From Enterobacteriaceae bacterium (GTDB lineage: Bacteria > Pseudomonadota > Gammaproteobacteria > Enterobacterales > Enterobacteriaceae), in assembly GCA_031261005.1 (NCBI GenBank), contig JAISKF010000040.1, forward strand, positions 62,001 through 126,000: 64,000 nucleotides of DNA, given 5' to 3'. Position numbers and translations under genes: made by a program. This document shows positions 37,373 through 47,963 of this stretch, in pieces. The number at the start of each line of letters is the position of its first letter. The first letter of the stretch is position 1. The notes beneath the pieces are model-generated. The model had not been told where the DNA came from and ran no database searches. It saw nothing but the letters and a program-made list of their open reading frames with translations.

Positions 37373-38587
37373 TTAGGCACTCTTCCCAAATGTGCCGTGT
37401 ACTATGTTTCCGCCTGTTTCTAAGCTATCCATATAGTCAGCGTACCACTGGAGCATTTCCCGCCTGCCGTCCAAATATTGGGCATGATTGTAAGTACCTC
37501 GAATACTGTTTTTATCCGCATGAGCTAACTGTAATTCAATCCACGCCGTGTTATAGCCTTGCTCATGTAAGATTGTACTCATGGTATGCCTGAAACCATG
37601 TCCGGTAGCCCTGCCATCATAACCAATACGCTTGATCACCTGATTGATCGCTGCCTCACTCATTGGTTTGGTACAGTCATTACGTCCGATAAATACTAAC
37701 CGGTAACGCCCTGTTATCTCTTTTATCTGATTAAGTATCTTTACTGCTTGATGCGATAGCGGCACTAAATGAGTACGGCGCATCTTCATTCGTTCGCTAG
37801 GGATCTGCCATTGCGCTTTATCAAGATCGAACTCCACCCATTCAGCCGCTCTAAGCTCAATAGTACGAACGCCAGTAATCATTAATAATCTGGTAGCCAG
37901 TTGAGTCATTAGGCTACCGTGATATGAAGATAACGCCTGTAAAAATGGGGGGAGTTCTGGCGCTAATAAGTGAGGGAAATTTTTTGATTTAGCCGTTTTT
38001 AATGCGCCGGTTAACTCTGACGCGGGATTGGTTTCCGCCCGACCTGTGACAATAGCATAACGGAATATTTGACCACACGACTGGCGGACTTTCTTCATTC
38101 TCTCAAGCGCGCCCCTTTCCTCTATGCGTCGCAATACGTCCAGTAATTCCATCGGTTTAATTTCTGAAATTACACGCTGTCCAATATGGGGAAATATATC
38201 TTTCTCTAACCCCTCCCAAATATCGGACGCATAACCCACAGTCCACCCCTCAATTTTATGCTGATGCCATTCACTCGCTACTAGCTTAAAGGTATTTGCT
38301 GCCGCTGCTTTCTGTTCTCTCTTTTCTTCTTTCCTTATTTCACTTGGATTAACACCACTAGCTATTAACGTTCTGGCGTCTGTTCTTCTCTGGCGGGCTG
38401 AAAGCAAAGATACATCAGGGTAAGTCCCAAAAGAAATCATCTTAGGCTTTCCGGCAAAGCGATAACGAAACCGCCAGCCTTTACTTCCATTAGGTTCAAT
38501 GAGGAGAGAAAGCCCTTGCTCATCATTAAGCGTATAGGCTTTCTCTTTAGGTTTCGCATTTCTTATCTGAATATCTGTAAGCGCCAT
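37373..38587 (-). CDS. int: tyrosine recombinase / P4-type integrase
   Basis: Site-specific recombinase that inserts the element into the tRNA-Arg 3' end, 404 residues from the chosen start. The DUF4102 arm-binding domain is at 1-90 (LTDIQIRNAKPKEKAYTLND, WRFRYRFAGKPKMISFGTYP). The catalytic domain carries the Arg in LMITGVRTIELR, HGFRHTMST (H-x-x-R), LAHADKNSIRG and the Tyr nucleophile in TYNHAQY. The start at 38587 (MALTDIQ) fits the family; the frame also opens at 38605 (ATG) and 38635 (GTG), and no site has a good SD. Confidence 0.92.
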   Translation of the reverse strand: MALTDIQIRNAKPKEKAYTLNDEQGLSLLIEPNGSKGWRFRYRFAGKPKMISFGTYPDVSLLSARQRRTDARTLIASGVNPSEIRKEEKREQKAAAANTFKLVASEWHQHKIEGWTVGYASDIWEGLEKDIFPHIGQRVISEIKPMELLDVLRRIEERGALERMKKVRQSCGQIFRYAIVTGRAETNPASELTGALKTAKSKNFPHLLAPELPPFLQALSSYHGSLMTQLATRLLMITGVRTIELRAAEWVEFDLDKAQWQIPSERMKMRRTHLVPLSHQAVKILNQIKEITGRYRLVFIGRNDCTKPMSEAAINQVIKRIGYDGRATGHGFRHTMSTILHEQGYNTAWIELQLAHADKNSIRGTYNHAQYLDGRREMLQWYADYMDSLETGGNIVHGTFGKSA

Positions 38588-38636
38588 GTGTATAGGAGTT
38601 TCCATTGAACGGGTTCTATACACATTCTTATACACT
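38587..38636. repeat. putative integrase arm-type sites, tRNA end
   Basis: CTATACACATTCTTATACAC at 38616-38635 matches the copy at 30824-30843 in the same orientation with one difference. An inverted TGTGTATAGG lies at 38587-38596. They overlap the int start region, so integrase could also repress its own gene. Confidence 0.55.
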
Positions 38637-38749
38637 ATTATGTATAGCTTTCAATAGACGTAGCTATACATCAGAATAACGTAATCAATCTAATCTCTAT
38701 GTTTTATAAGGAATTTGTAGACGTTAAAAGACTTAGAAATACTTGTAGA

Positions 38750-38826
38750 TGGTGCCCCCAGAAGGATTCGAACCTTCGACCTACGGCTTAGAAGGCCGTT
38801 GCTCTATCCAACTGAGCTATGGGAGC
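38750..38826 (-). tRNA. argU: tRNA-Arg (anticodon UCU)
   Basis: A 77-nt tRNA gene including an encoded CCA. The acceptor stem GCTCCCA pairs with TGGGGGC (one G-T), the D arm is AGCTCAGTTGGATAGAGC, the anticodon loop CTTCTAA reads TCT, and the T arm holds GGTTCGAATCC. It reads the rare AGA codon. The gene stays intact because the element restores its 3' end. In E. coli argU, near folD, is also a prophage insertion site. Confidence 0.96.
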
Positions 38827-39088
38827 ATTGAAGTGAAATGAGATACAGGCTTCAGCCTATTCTCAGTGGAGTCGAATTATACGGTTCTTCTCGCCTCAGT
38901 CAATGGCTTTTACGTGTTAATTGCACTGGCATCGGCTTTTTTACGTGAAGCTGAATATAACTTAACCACTTGTTATTGCTTTCATTATTGCATCTAACTT
39001 TGACTAAAGAGTGAAATACCCCTGACAGAACGCTTTACTTCTGACAAAATACAAATCCCCGTTGTTAAAAAATGGATCTATATCTCCG

Positions 39089-39949
39089 ATGTCAGCAAAG
39101 ATTATTGATGGTAAAGCAATTGCTCAACAACTCAGAACTGAAATTGCCGCAAGTGTGCAAAAACGCCTGCAAGCCGGTAAACGTGCGCCGGGATTAGCAG
39201 TTGTTCTGGTAGGTGAAAACCCTGCATCACATATTTATGTCAACAGTAAGCGTCGGGCTTGTGAAGAGGTCGGTTTTCTTTCTCGTTCATTTAATTTAGA
39301 TATTTCCTGCTCTGAAAATGAACTGCTTGAACTGATTGATTCCCTAAATAATGATCCGCTTATTGATGGCATTTTGGTTCAACTGCCATTACCGCAAGGT
39401 TTTAACAACACCAAAATTTTAGAGCATATTTCACCAGAAAAAGATGTTGATGGCTTCCACCCTTATAATGTTGGTCGCTTGTGTCAGCGCACGCCGAAGC
39501 TGCGCCCTTGTACACCTCGCGGCATTATTACCATGCTGCAACGTTGTGAAATCAATACTTATGGTTTAGATGCTCTGGTTATCGGCGCTTCAAATATTGT
39601 TGGTCGTCCAATGGGATTAGAGTTGTTACTGGTTGGCTGTACTACCACTGTGACTCACCGTTTTACGAAGAATATGGAAAAGAAAGTCCGCGAAGCGGAT
39701 TTAATTGTCGCCGCAGTAGGTCGTCCAGGCTTTGTACACGGCGATTGGATCAAACCCGGCGCGATTGTGATTGATGTCGGCATCAACCGGTTAGAAAACG
39801 GCAAAGTAGTTGGAGATGTGGAATATGCCGCTGCCGCAGAACGCGCTAGTTGGATTACTCCTGTTCCGGGCGGTGTAGGTCCGATGACCGTCGCAACGCT
39901 GATGCAAAATACACTACAGGCTTGCGAAGAATATCACGATCCAATGTAA
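39089..39949 (+). CDS. folD: bifunctional methylenetetrahydrofolate dehydrogenase/cyclohydrolase
   Basis: Interconverts methylene-, methenyl- and 10-formyl-tetrahydrofolate, feeding purine and fMet synthesis. It is 286 residues. Marks are [14 protein letters not shown] (catalytic Lys), [26 protein letters not shown], the NADP-site [15 protein letters not shown] and [15 protein letters not shown] take the start at 39089 ([12 protein letters not shown]), matching E. coli; the frame open to 39062 has no homology. Convergent with cysS. Confidence 0.95.
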   Translation: MSAKIIDGKAIAQQLRTEIAASVQKRLQAGKRAPGLAVVLVGENPASHIYVNSKRRACEEVGFLSRSFNLDISCSENELLELIDSLNNDPLIDGILVQLPLPQGFNNTKILEHISPEKDVDGFHPYNVGRLCQRTPKLRPCTPRGIITMLQRCEINTYGLDALVIGASNIVGRPMGLELLLVGCTTTVTHRFTKNMEKKVREADLIVAAVGRPGFVHGDWIKPGAIVIDVGINRLENGKVVGDVEYAAAAERASWITPVPGGVGPMTVATLMQNTLQACEEYHDPM

Positions 39950-39975
39950 TTTTTGGCTGGATAAGAAACAGCCAT

Positions 39976-40011
39976 AAAAAAGCGCCTGATAAATAAAATC
40001 AGGCGCTTTTT
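39976..40011. terminator. bidirectional terminator between folD and cysS
   Basis: AAAAAGCGCCTGAT ... ATCAGGCGCTTTTT, a long perfect stem with A-run and T-run on opposite sides, between convergent genes. Confidence 0.88.
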
Positions 40012-40043
40012 ACATCTGGAAATTTTTTACATCTGAAAAATAG

Positions 40044-41432
40044 TTACTTACGACGCCAGATTGTTCCTTCTGCGCCATCTTCTAAGATAATTCCTAACTC
40101 TGTCAGGCGATTACGCGCTACATCTGCCAATGCCCAGTCTTTTGCCTGACGCGCGTCGTTACGCTGCTTAATCAACGCTTCAATTTCTGCGACGTCACCA
40201 TCAGCAAAATTTTGTGATGCACTTTGCAAAAAGACTTCCGGTTGCTGTTCAAGTAAACCTAAAACAGAAGCCAGACGCCGCAGTTCAGCCGCTAACTGAT
40301 TGGCAACACTCATATCTTCGGCTTTCAAGCGATTGACTTCTCGCGCCATATCAAACAGCACTGAATAGGCTTCCGGTGTATTAAAATCATCGTCCATAGC
40401 ATCACGGAAACGCACTTCAAACTCCGTGTTCCCTTGCGCTGCAACAGACTCATCAGTCCCGCGCAGTGCCGTATAGAAACGCTCTAACGCCGCACGCGCT
40501 TGTTTTAAGTTTTCTTCGCTGTAATTCAATTGGCTACGATAATGACCGGACATCAGAAAATAGCGTACGGTTTCCGCATCATAGTGTTTTAACACATCAC
40601 GAATAGTAAAGAAGTTACCCAGTGATTTTGACATTTTTTCTTTGTCAATCATCACCATACCGGAGTGCATCCAGTAGTTAACATAAGGACCATCGTGTGC
40701 ACAGCATGATTGAGCTATTTCATTTTCATGATGCGGGAACATCAGATCAGAGCCGCCGCCGTGAATATCAAAATGTTCACCAAGTTGTTTACCATTCATC
40801 GCCGAACATTCGATATGCCAGCCCGGACGCCCTGCACCCCACGGTGATTCCCAGCTTGGTTCACCCGGTTTAGACATCTTCCACAGCACGAAATCCATTG
40901 GATTACGTTTTGCATCAGCCACTTCAACGCGCGCACCCGCTTGTAACTGCTCAAGATTTTGGCGGGATAACAAACCGTAATCAGGATCAGTTTCAACCGA
41001 AAACATCACATCGCCGTTATCCGCGACATAAGCGTGATCTCGTTTTAACAGCAGTTCAACAATTTCAATAATTTCAGCAATATGATGTGTTGCACGCGGT
41101 TCTATATCAGGACGAGCGATATTTAAGGCGTCAAAATCAGCGTGCATCTCTTTCAGCATACGTTCGGTTAATTGCTCGCAGCTTTCATGATTTTCTGTTG
41201 CACGGCGAATAATTTTATCGTCCACATCAGTCACATTACGAACATAAGTCAGGTCGTAACCTAAAAAACGCAGGTAGCGGGAAACAACATCAAAGGCAAC
41301 AAAAGTCCGTCCATGCCCGATATGACACAGATCATAAATAGTTACCCCGCATACATACATACCAACTTTATCGGCATGAATGGGTTTAAATTCTTCTTTT
41401 TGTCTGCTCAGGGTATTAAAAATCTTTAGCAT
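40044..41432 (-). CDS. cysS: cysteine--tRNA ligase
   Basis: Charges tRNA-Cys. A 462-residue class I synthetase with HIGH-type motif CHIGHGRTF and KMSKS-type EKMSKSLGN. Zinc ligands are the Cys in YVCGVTIYD, the Cys in WHIECSAM and the His/Glu of [11 protein letters not shown]-terminal DALR and anticodon-binding region follows. The start at 41432 ([15 protein letters not shown]) is set by homology, with AGG upstream; the frame open to 41513 is not part of the family. Divergent from ppiB, as in E. coli. Confidence 0.96.
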   Translation of the reverse strand: MLKIFNTLSRQKEEFKPIHADKVGMYVCGVTIYDLCHIGHGRTFVAFDVVSRYLRFLGYDLTYVRNVTDVDDKIIRRATENHESCEQLTERMLKEMHADFDALNIARPDIEPRATHHIAEIIEIVELLLKRDHAYVADNGDVMFSVETDPDYGLLSRQNLEQLQAGARVEVADAKRNPMDFVLWKMSKPGEPSWESPWGAGRPGWHIECSAMNGKQLGEHFDIHGGGSDLMFPHHENEIAQSCCAHDGPYVNYWMHSGMVMIDKEKMSKSLGNFFTIRDVLKHYDAETVRYFLMSGHYRSQLNYSEENLKQARAALERFYTALRGTDESVAAQGNTEFEVRFRDAMDDDFNTPEAYSVLFDMAREVNRLKAEDMSVANQLAAELRRLASVLGLLEQQPEVFLQSASQNFADGDVAEIEALIKQRNDARQAKDWALADVARNRLTELGIILEDGAEGTIWRRK

Positions 41433-41709
41433 CGGAAGCCTGCGATCATTAGATAAATGTATGAAAGGATATATTGAAACCCGATTAATTGGGCAATGCA
41501 AGAGGAAGCCCATGTTTCCTAGATTTAGCTCAATTAACGTTAGCCGCCGTCATGTCAGCATGATAACAAATGATCCTGCACGGCTTACAAAAATAGAATA
41601 AAATTCCGATATATCCCCATTTATCGTTATAAAGCAATGGATGCAACTAGCAACGCCTTTGTATACAATTGAGAGCTAAATTTATATAAAACTATATGCA
41701 GGATATTCA

Positions 41710-42210
41710 ATGATCACTCTTCATACCAATCACGGCGACATTGTTATTAAACTTTTCACTGACAAAGCGCCGATTACCGCAGCAAACTTTTTAGACTACT
41801 GCCGCAGCGGTTTCTACAACGGCACTATCTTTCACCGCGTTATCAATGGATTTATGATTCAGGGCGGCGGTTTTGTTTCGGGTATGGATCAGAAAGAAAC
41901 TAACGCAACCATTAAAAATGAAGCAAATAACGGCTTAAAAAATACGCGCGGTACTTTAGCGATGGCGCGTACTTCCGCGCCCCATTCAGCAAGCTCACAA
42001 TTCTTCATTAATATTGTCGATAATGATTTTCTGAACTTCCGTTCCGAAAGCGGTGATGGCTGGGGTTACTGCGTATTCGCCGAAGTGGTTGAGGGAATGG
42101 ACGTGGTAGATAGCATCAAAAATGTCAAAACTCGCCGTAACGGTATACATCAGGACGTTCCTGTTGAAGATGTCATTATTAATAATGTGACTATCGACGA
42201 TAAAGAGTAA
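41710..42210 (+). CDS. ppiB: peptidyl-prolyl cis-trans isomerase B
   Basis: A 166-residue cytoplasmic cyclophilin. The catalytic region [15 protein letters not shown] is at about 42-56, followed by [17 protein letters not shown]. No signal peptide, unlike PpiA. It is followed by lpxH after 10 nt, as in E. coli. Confidence 0.95.
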   Translation: MITLHTNHGDIVIKLFTDKAPITAANFLDYCRSGFYNGTIFHRVINGFMIQGGGFVSGMDQKETNATIKNEANNGLKNTRGTLAMARTSAPHSASSQFFINIVDNDFLNFRSESGDGWGYCVFAEVVEGMDVVDSIKNVKTRRNGIHQDVPVEDVIINNVTIDDKE

Positions 42211-42220
42211 TCTAACTTAA

Positions 42221-42949
42221 ATGCCAACAACTCTGTTTATCGCCGACCTCCATTTAAGCGAAACCGAACCGGCAATCACTGCCGGTTTCCTTGCTTTCCT
42301 GCAACGGGAAGCTGTTCATGCTGATGCGCTGTATATTCTGGGCGATCTGTTTGAATTCTGGATTGGTGATGATGATCCCAGCGAGCTGCATACTCAAGTC
42401 GCACAAGCGTTAGCCGAACTGCATGATAACGGTGTTCCCTGCTACTTTATTTGCGGTAATCGTGATTTTCTGCTGGGGAAAAAGTATGCTGCACGCTGTA
42501 AAATGACCATACTACCTGATGAACAAGTTATTGATATATACGGCGATAAAGTATTAATTCTGCATGGCGATACGTTATGTACTGATGATCCGGGTTATCT
42601 GCGTTTTCGTAAATATATCCATAATCCATTAATACAAAAGATATTTCTCGCTTTACCGCTTTTTTTGCGCCTCAAAATTGCTAACAAACTACGTAACCAA
42701 AGTACCGCCAGAAACCGTACTAAATCCCTCACAATGATGGACGTAAACCAGTTAGCCGTGTTCAAAAAACTAAAAGATAATCACGTTATCTATATGATTC
42801 ACGGTCATACTCACCGCCCTGCCATTCACGATATAACAATGGACGGTCAGCTTTCTCAGCGCGTTGTGCTTGGTGCATGGCATAACGAAGGTTCTGTTTT
42901 CAGAGCGAAGCCGCATAAAGATATTGAGTTGGCGAGCTTTCCGTTTTAA
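42221..42949 (+). CDS. lpxH: UDP-2,3-diacylglucosamine diphosphatase
   Basis: Lipid A pathway step producing lipid X from UDP-diacylglucosamine; peripheral membrane enzyme with a two-manganese site. It is 242 residues. Metallophosphatase motifs are ADLHLSE (7-13), [25 protein letters not shown] and HGHTHRP. It lies 10 nt after ppiB. Essential in organisms with full lipid A. Confidence 0.95.
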   Translation: MPTTLFIADLHLSETEPAITAGFLAFLQREAVHADALYILGDLFEFWIGDDDPSELHTQVAQALAELHDNGVPCYFICGNRDFLLGKKYAARCKMTILPDEQVIDIYGDKVLILHGDTLCTDDPGYLRFRKYIHNPLIQKIFLALPLFLRLKIANKLRNQSTARNRTKSLTMMDVNQLAVFKKLKDNHVIYMIHGHTHRPAIHDITMDGQLSQRVVLGAWHNEGSVFRAKPHKDIELASFPF

Positions 42950-43006
42950 TCCCGATTCGTCCGACAATGAGCCCTTCTTATCCTATATTTTTCATGATAA
43001 GAATCG

Positions 43007-43022
43007 ACGCAAACGTTTTCCT
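43007..43022. promoter_or_regulatory. PurR operator of purEK
   Basis: ACGCAAACGTTTTCCT matches the PurR consensus ACGCAAACGTTTNCNT. It lies about 200 bp before purE and overlaps or adjoins the likely promoter, so purine-dependent repression is expected. No second gene lies in 42950-43224. Confidence 0.88.
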
Positions 43023-43224
43023 TGCTATGTAAGCATGTTATTCTTTACATCCTCAACCGATGAATACAAATCAAATGTTATATCCAATAGCGTTCAAGAT
43101 GCAGGCAAACGGCAACTTGAATGATGGCGGATATATTATGCAAGCACAACATCGCGCTATGCTTTGTATTCAAGCGTTCGTTTTAATATTTTCACTACCT
43201 CCGCACCAATATTAGGAGCTACAA

Positions 43225-43725
43225 ATGCCAGCTAAGGCAAAAATCGCTATTGTTATGGGTTCTAAAAGCGACTGGGCGACTATGCAGTTCGCTGCTGACG
43301 TCCTGACTTCTCTCGATATTCCTTTTCATACTGAAGTGATTTCTGCTCACAGAACGCCGGATAAGCTATTCAGCTTTGCGGAACAAGCGCAAACAAAGGG
43401 TTTTGATGTCATTATCGCTGGCGCAGGAGGTGCAGCCCACTTGCCGGGAATGTTAGCAGCAAAAACCTTAGTACCCGTACTCGGTGTTCCGGTGCAGAGT
43501 GCAGCACTCAGCGGAGTTGATAGTCTCTATTCCATTGTGCAAATGCCGCGCGGAATTCCTGTCGGCACGCTGGCTATCGGCAAAGCGGGTGCAGCAAATG
43601 CGGCGCTGTTAGCGGCACAAATACTGGCGTTACATGATAACAATCTCTATTCGCGTTTAGCGGCATGGCGTCAAAGCCAGACCGATGAAGTGCTAAATAA
43701 TCCTGATCCAAGGGAGCAAGCATGA
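43225..43725 (+). CDS. purE: N5-carboxyaminoimidazole ribonucleotide mutase
   Basis: Purine synthesis: moves the carboxyl of N5-CAIR to form CAIR. It is 166 residues, with signature [10 protein letters not shown] near the start, [11 protein letters not shown] and [13 protein letters not shown]. It overlaps purK by 4 nt (ATGA), so the two are coupled. Preceded by a PurR box. Confidence 0.96.
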   Translation: MPAKAKIAIVMGSKSDWATMQFAADVLTSLDIPFHTEVISAHRTPDKLFSFAEQAQTKGFDVIIAGAGGAAHLPGMLAAKTLVPVLGVPVQSAALSGVDSLYSIVQMPRGIPVGTLAIGKAGAANAALLAAQILALHDNNLYSRLAAWRQSQTDEVLNNPDPREQA

Positions 43726-44789
43726 AACCGGTTTGTGTACTCGGCAACGGTCAGCTAGGTCGCATGTTACGTCAGGCTGGCGAACCACTCGGCATTGCGG
43801 TTTATCCGGTTGGACTGGACGCAGAACCCGCAGCCGTGCCTTATCAACACGCCATAATCACCGCTGAAATCGAGCGCTGGCCAGAAACTGCACTGACGCA
43901 AGTATTAGCCAAACATACCGGTTTCGTTAATCGCGAAATATTCCCACGCCTTGCCGATCGCCTGACGCAAAAACAACTGCTGGACAAACTCTCTCTCGCC
44001 ACTGCTCCGTGGCAACCGTTGAATTCAGCCAGTGAATGGCAAGGAATTTTCCAACAACTCGGATCACTGGCGATCGTTAAACGCCGTATTGGTGGTTACG
44101 ATGGTCGCGGTCAATGGCGAATTCGCGCTGGCGGCGAACACGAATTTCCGGCGGAAGCCTATGGCGAATGTATCGTTGAGCAAGGTATTAATTTCAGCGG
44201 CGAAGTGTCGCTGGTTGGCGCGCGTAATCGGCGCGGACAATGCGTTTTCTATCCATTGACGCATAACTTGCATGAAGACGGCATTTTGCGTACCAGCGTC
44301 GTTTTCCCTGTGCCAGATACCAATTTACAGCATCAGGCTGAAACCATGCTGAGTTCAATTCTCAATGAGCTAAACTATGTCGGCGTGATGGCAATGGAAT
44401 GTTTTATTGTCGGTGATAATCTGCTGATTAATGAACTCGCTCCGCGCGTACACAACAGCGGACACTGGACACAAAACGGCGCGTCGATCAGCCAGTTTGA
44501 ACTGCATCTGCGTGCGATTTTGGATTTACCAATGCCGCAGCCTGATGTTTCTGCGCCATCAGTCATGATCAATTTAATTGGTACTGATGTGAACCAGCAA
44601 TGGCTATCGCTGCCATTGATCCACCTGCACTGGTATGAAAAAGAAGTGCGTGCTGGTCGCAAAGTAGGGCATTTAAATCTGAATCACCCTGATAAGCAAA
44701 CTTTGCAGCAAACGCTGGAACAGCTAAAACCAATGATAGATAACGTTTACTGGTCTGGTATTGAGTGGGCGCAAGCGAAACTCAGTTAA
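43722..44789 (+). CDS. purK: N5-carboxyaminoimidazole ribonucleotide synthase
   Basis: ATP-grasp enzyme that makes N5-CAIR from AIR, bicarbonate and ATP. It is 355 residues. N-terminal [21 protein letters not shown]-grasp region [13 protein letters not shown] and metal site [17 protein letters not shown] are present. Coupled to purE. A hairpin (TGGTTATCCC / GGGATAACCA, 44799-44828) follows but lacks a T-tract. Confidence 0.95.
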   Translation: MKPVCVLGNGQLGRMLRQAGEPLGIAVYPVGLDAEPAAVPYQHAIITAEIERWPETALTQVLAKHTGFVNREIFPRLADRLTQKQLLDKLSLATAPWQPLNSASEWQGIFQQLGSLAIVKRRIGGYDGRGQWRIRAGGEHEFPAEAYGECIVEQGINFSGEVSLVGARNRRGQCVFYPLTHNLHEDGILRTSVVFPVPDTNLQHQAETMLSSILNELNYVGVMAMECFIVGDNLLINELAPRVHNSGHWTQNGASISQFELHLRAILDLPMPQPDVSAPSVMINLIGTDVNQQWLSLPLIHLHWYEKEVRAGRKVGHLNLNHPDKQTLQQTLEQLKPMIDNVYWSGIEWAQAKLS

Positions 44790-44844
44790 TATTTTTTATG
44801 GTTATCCCCATAATAATCGGGATAACCACGTTCAAACATTCCTG

Positions 44845-47280
44845 TCACTCCTGATAACGCCGATACAACGCCCGCCCTTTCAATAAACTAATCCCCAGCC
44901 AGCCGCCGCACAGTGATAACAACGCAGCACAAATCAGCGGTAACAGAATCCACATCATGTAATTCGGCTGCCACGGGAAATCAAACACTTTGTATTGCAG
45001 CCACCACAGCGAAATTTCAGCGCCGATTGCCGCGGTGATCCCTGCCGCCAGCCCTAACAGCGCAAATTCACTCCATAGCGTATTGCGTAACAAACGTTTC
45101 CCTGCGCCAAGCGTGCGATAAACCACTAACTCTTGCCTGCGTTGGCGCATTCCTACCTGAACTTGCGCCAGCAATAGCAAAACACCACAAATCATCACTA
45201 ATGCCACCATCGCTTCCAGCGCGCGGCTAACTTGCTGTAATATAGTAGAAATTTGCTTTAAAATATTACCTATATCCAACAAACTCAGCGTTGGAAATTG
45301 GCGGTTTAGCTGTACCAGCATTGCGTCATTTTGGTGATAGCGGAAACTGGTTAAAAATGTTTGCGGTAAATTGTCCAGCGCACCTTGCGGGAAAATGAAA
45401 TAAAAGTTCGGTTTCAGACTCTCCCAATCGACACGGCGCAAACTAGCGATCGTCGCAGTAAATTCCTGCGTATCGCCGCTAAATGTCAGCTTATCGCCGA
45501 TATTCACGCCTAATCGATCTGCTAATCCTTGATCAATAGAAACTTCACCAATTTTCATCTGCCAGCGTCCTTTGGTGATCTCGTTTGGTGAGGCTTTATC
45601 TGCGGCTATCCAGGTCAGATTCAACTCTCGATTCACCGCTTCACCGCCAGCAGAATCTTCTTTAATTACTTTCGTGGCTTGCTGCTGATTAATCTGCGTT
45701 AAACGCGCACGGATAATAGGATAAGTCGCGCCCGTTTCCACATGATGTTCAGCAAAAAATTGTTGCAACTGCGGCAATTGTTCTTTGGTCATATTCATGA
45801 CGAAATAATTTGGGCTATCCGGTGGAATTTGTTGTTGCCAGCGTTCGAGCAGCTCACCGCGCAGCATCACCAATAGCGCCAACAACATAAAGGAGAAAGA
45901 AAATGCCGATAACTGGCTGGTTGTCACCCATGTTTGACGTAACAGGCGATTGACCGCTAAACGCAGTGCGAGATTTTTCAGAGTGATTCGGCGCAACAGT
46001 AATAAACTACACCAGCCCAACACACCGAGCAGCAGCGAAAGCGCTAAAATTCCCAGCAAAGCGCCCCACCACATAATGTTAAAGCCGACTAATAATGCCA
46101 ATAACAACAGCACCACCAGCGACATGATAGGCAGATAGAATTTTAGCTGCCAGACATTGGATACCGTATCTTCACGCAATACCCGTAACGGGCGTGTGGC
46201 GAGCAACTGTTTATAAGGGCGCAAACCAACAATCAGTGAGATAAATAACAGCGATCCTAAACTCCAGAGATACGGCAAAAATCCAGCGGCGGGCAGCGCT
46301 TTTGGCAGAATCGGCGCTAATAGCGTGATCAAGACTTGCTCAAATAACAAACCGATAGCGCAGCCCGCTATTGCTGCCAGCACAAGCACCGATAACCACT
46401 GACCGATGATCAGTTTACGCAACGATTTCTTGCCTGCGCCTAACGTTTTGAGTACCGCGATTAAGTTATAACGGCTACGACAATAGTGACTCATGGAAAC
46501 CGCCACCGCTGCAACTGATAATAATAAAGTCAAAATAGCGGATAGCAGCAAGAAATCTTGTGCCCGTTGCAGTGAACGTCCTACGGCTGTGCCGGATTGC
46601 GTCATGCCAAACCAACGCTGATCCGGCTGGAGTTGCGGCGCAATAAATTCACCGAAGTGATTTAAATTCACTTCTTGTCCGGCAAACAGATAACGATAAG
46701 TCAAACGGCTTCCCGGTTGCACCGCGCCGGTTTTTTCAATGTCGCTATAATTAATCAGCACGCGCGGCGCTGTTTGGAAAGGCGAAAAACCAGAGTCCGG
46801 CTCCTGAATAATCTCACCGGCAATACGCAGCGTAGCATCACCCACTTCCAGCATATCGCCTACTTTGCTATTTAGCAGTGCTAACAAACGCGGAGCTACC
46901 AGTACCGTTCCTGCCTGCGGTTTGGTATTTGCTGGCGCGGTTTCCAGCTCACCGTACAGCGGATAATTCGTATCTACTGCTTTTACCGCTGCCAATAGAG
47001 GAACATCATTGGCATAAACCATCGTCATAAAAGTGAGCTGACGGCTCACCGAAAGCGGCTCTTTCTCTGCTTGTTGCAGCCACTCAGAAGCAATCGGACG
47101 GCTCGCCGTTAACACGCGATCCGCTGCGATAAAATCACGGCTTTGCTGACTTAATCCCTGCTCCATACGATCACTAATATTGCCTAATGCCAATACACAA
47201 GCCACCGCCAGCGTTAAAGAAAACCACACGATCAATAGTGAGGGCGAACGCCACTCGCGCCAAAACCAACGCCAGATCAT
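44845..47280 (-). CDS. ybbP: ABC transporter permease YbbP
   Basis: An 811-residue FtsX/MacB-type permease with about ten membrane segments. It has an N-terminal helix, a large periplasmic domain, a central cluster of helices, a second periplasmic domain (about 490-670) and three final helices. It matches E. coli YbbP ([53 protein letters not shown]). The start at 47280 overlaps the ybbA stop (ATGA). It works with YbbA and probably TesA; substrate unknown. Confidence 0.93.
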   Translation of the reverse strand: MIWRWFWREWRSPSLLIVWFSLTLAVACVLALGNISDRMEQGLSQQSRDFIAADRVLTASRPIASEWLQQAEKEPLSVSRQLTFMTMVYANDVPLLAAVKAVDTNYPLYGELETAPANTKPQAGTVLVAPRLLALLNSKVGDMLEVGDATLRIAGEIIQEPDSGFSPFQTAPRVLINYSDIEKTGAVQPGSRLTYRYLFAGQEVNLNHFGEFIAPQLQPDQRWFGMTQSGTAVGRSLQRAQDFLLLSAILTLLLSVAAVAVSMSHYCRSRYNLIAVLKTLGAGKKSLRKLIIGQWLSVLVLAAIAGCAIGLLFEQVLITLLAPILPKALPAAGFLPYLWSLGSLLFISLIVGLRPYKQLLATRPLRVLREDTVSNVWQLKFYLPIMSLVVLLLLALLVGFNIMWWGALLGILALSLLLGVLGWCSLLLLRRITLKNLALRLAVNRLLRQTWVTTSQLSAFSFSFMLLALLVMLRGELLERWQQQIPPDSPNYFVMNMTKEQLPQLQQFFAEHHVETGATYPIIRARLTQINQQQATKVIKEDSAGGEAVNRELNLTWIAADKASPNEITKGRWQMKIGEVSIDQGLADRLGVNIGDKLTFSGDTQEFTATIASLRRVDWESLKPNFYFIFPQGALDNLPQTFLTSFRYHQNDAMLVQLNRQFPTLSLLDIGNILKQISTILQQVSRALEAMVALVMICGVLLLLAQVQVGMRQRRQELVVYRTLGAGKRLLRNTLWSEFALLGLAAGITAAIGAEISLWWLQYKVFDFPWQPNYMMWILLPLICAALLSLCGGWLGISLLKGRALYRRYQE

Positions 47281-47963
47281 GACGCCTCCCACAATTTACC
47301 GTCATACAAACGCAATCGGCGCTGACAGCGCGCCGCCAGTGTTTCATCATGCGTCACCAGCACCAATGTTGTGGCGTAATCACGGTTTAACGTAAACAGT
47401 AAATTGGCGATTTTTATCCCTGTTTGCCGATCAAGGTTGCCGGTGGGTTCATCGGCAAACAGAATTTTGGGACGACCAATAAAAGCACGAGCGATAGCCA
47501 CGCGCTGCTGTTCTCCGCCAGAAAGCTGCGCCGGTAAATGGTTGATGCGCTGCCCTAAACCAAGTTGTTCAAGTAATTCGAGCGCCTGCGTTTTACTACT
47601 GCGCTCATTATCACCGCGTAAGAGTGCCGGAAGCTGGACATTCTCCAGCGCAGTTAATGTCGGTACTAACATAAATGATTGAAAGACAAAACCAACATTG
47701 CTGGCGCGTAAAGCCGCGCGCGCCTCTTCGTCCATGGCAGGCAATGATTGCCCTAATAATTTAACATCACCATCACTGCCATCATCAAGACCGGCAAGAA
47801 TCCCTAACAAAGTGGATTTACCTGAGCCTGATTCGCCAATTAATGCTATTGTTTCCGCAGATTTGACAACTAACTCAACGCCAGTAAGTATGTTGAGCCG
47901 ATGCTCTCCTTCACCAACAAATTTATTCAAATGATGAACTTCAAGAACATTATTTTCAGGCAT
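47277..47963 (-). CDS. ybbA: ABC transporter ATP-binding protein YbbA
   Basis: A 228-residue ATPase of the LolD/MacB class. Walker [10 protein letters not shown] is at about 43-51, then signature [15 protein letters not shown], Walker [13 protein letters not shown] and switch His in THDE. Partner of YbbP, with overlapping stop/start. Its first 33 nt overlap the tesA 5' end on the opposite strand, an arrangement also seen in E. coli. Confidence 0.94.
   Translation of the reverse strand: MPENNVLEVHHLNKFVGEGEHRLNILTGVELVVKSAETIALIGESGSGKSTLLGILAGLDDGSDGDVKLLGQSLPAMDEEARAALRASNVGFVFQSFMLVPTLTALENVQLPALLRGDNERSSKTQALELLEQLGLGQRINHLPAQLSGGEQQRVAIARAFIGRPKILFADEPTGNLDRQTGIKIANLLFTLNRDYATTLVLVTHDETLAARCQRRLRLYDGKLWEAS

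Larger units (their letters stand above)
30748..38768. mobile_element. P4-like satellite / integrative element at tRNA-Arg(UCU)
   Basis: About 8 kb between att-type direct repeats. From the tRNA inward on the minus strand it holds an integrase, a 222-aa protein, AlpA, a 137-aa protein, an immunity-type leader with an Icd-like gene, two small genes, a P4-alpha-type primase/helicase, an iteron array and a 112-codon frame. No capsid, portal, terminase, psu, sid or delta-like gene is seen. It is therefore either a minimal P4-family satellite or a plasmid-like integrative element. The repeat family R1-R9 was not seen inside it, fitting recent arrival. Confidence 0.85.

Noticed and set aside
44799-44828. 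TGGTTATCCC / GGGATAACCA hairpin as a terminator between purK and ybbP
   Set aside because: The T-run lies before, not after, the stem on the plus strand, and the minus strand has an A-run after it. It may be a hairpin with another role.
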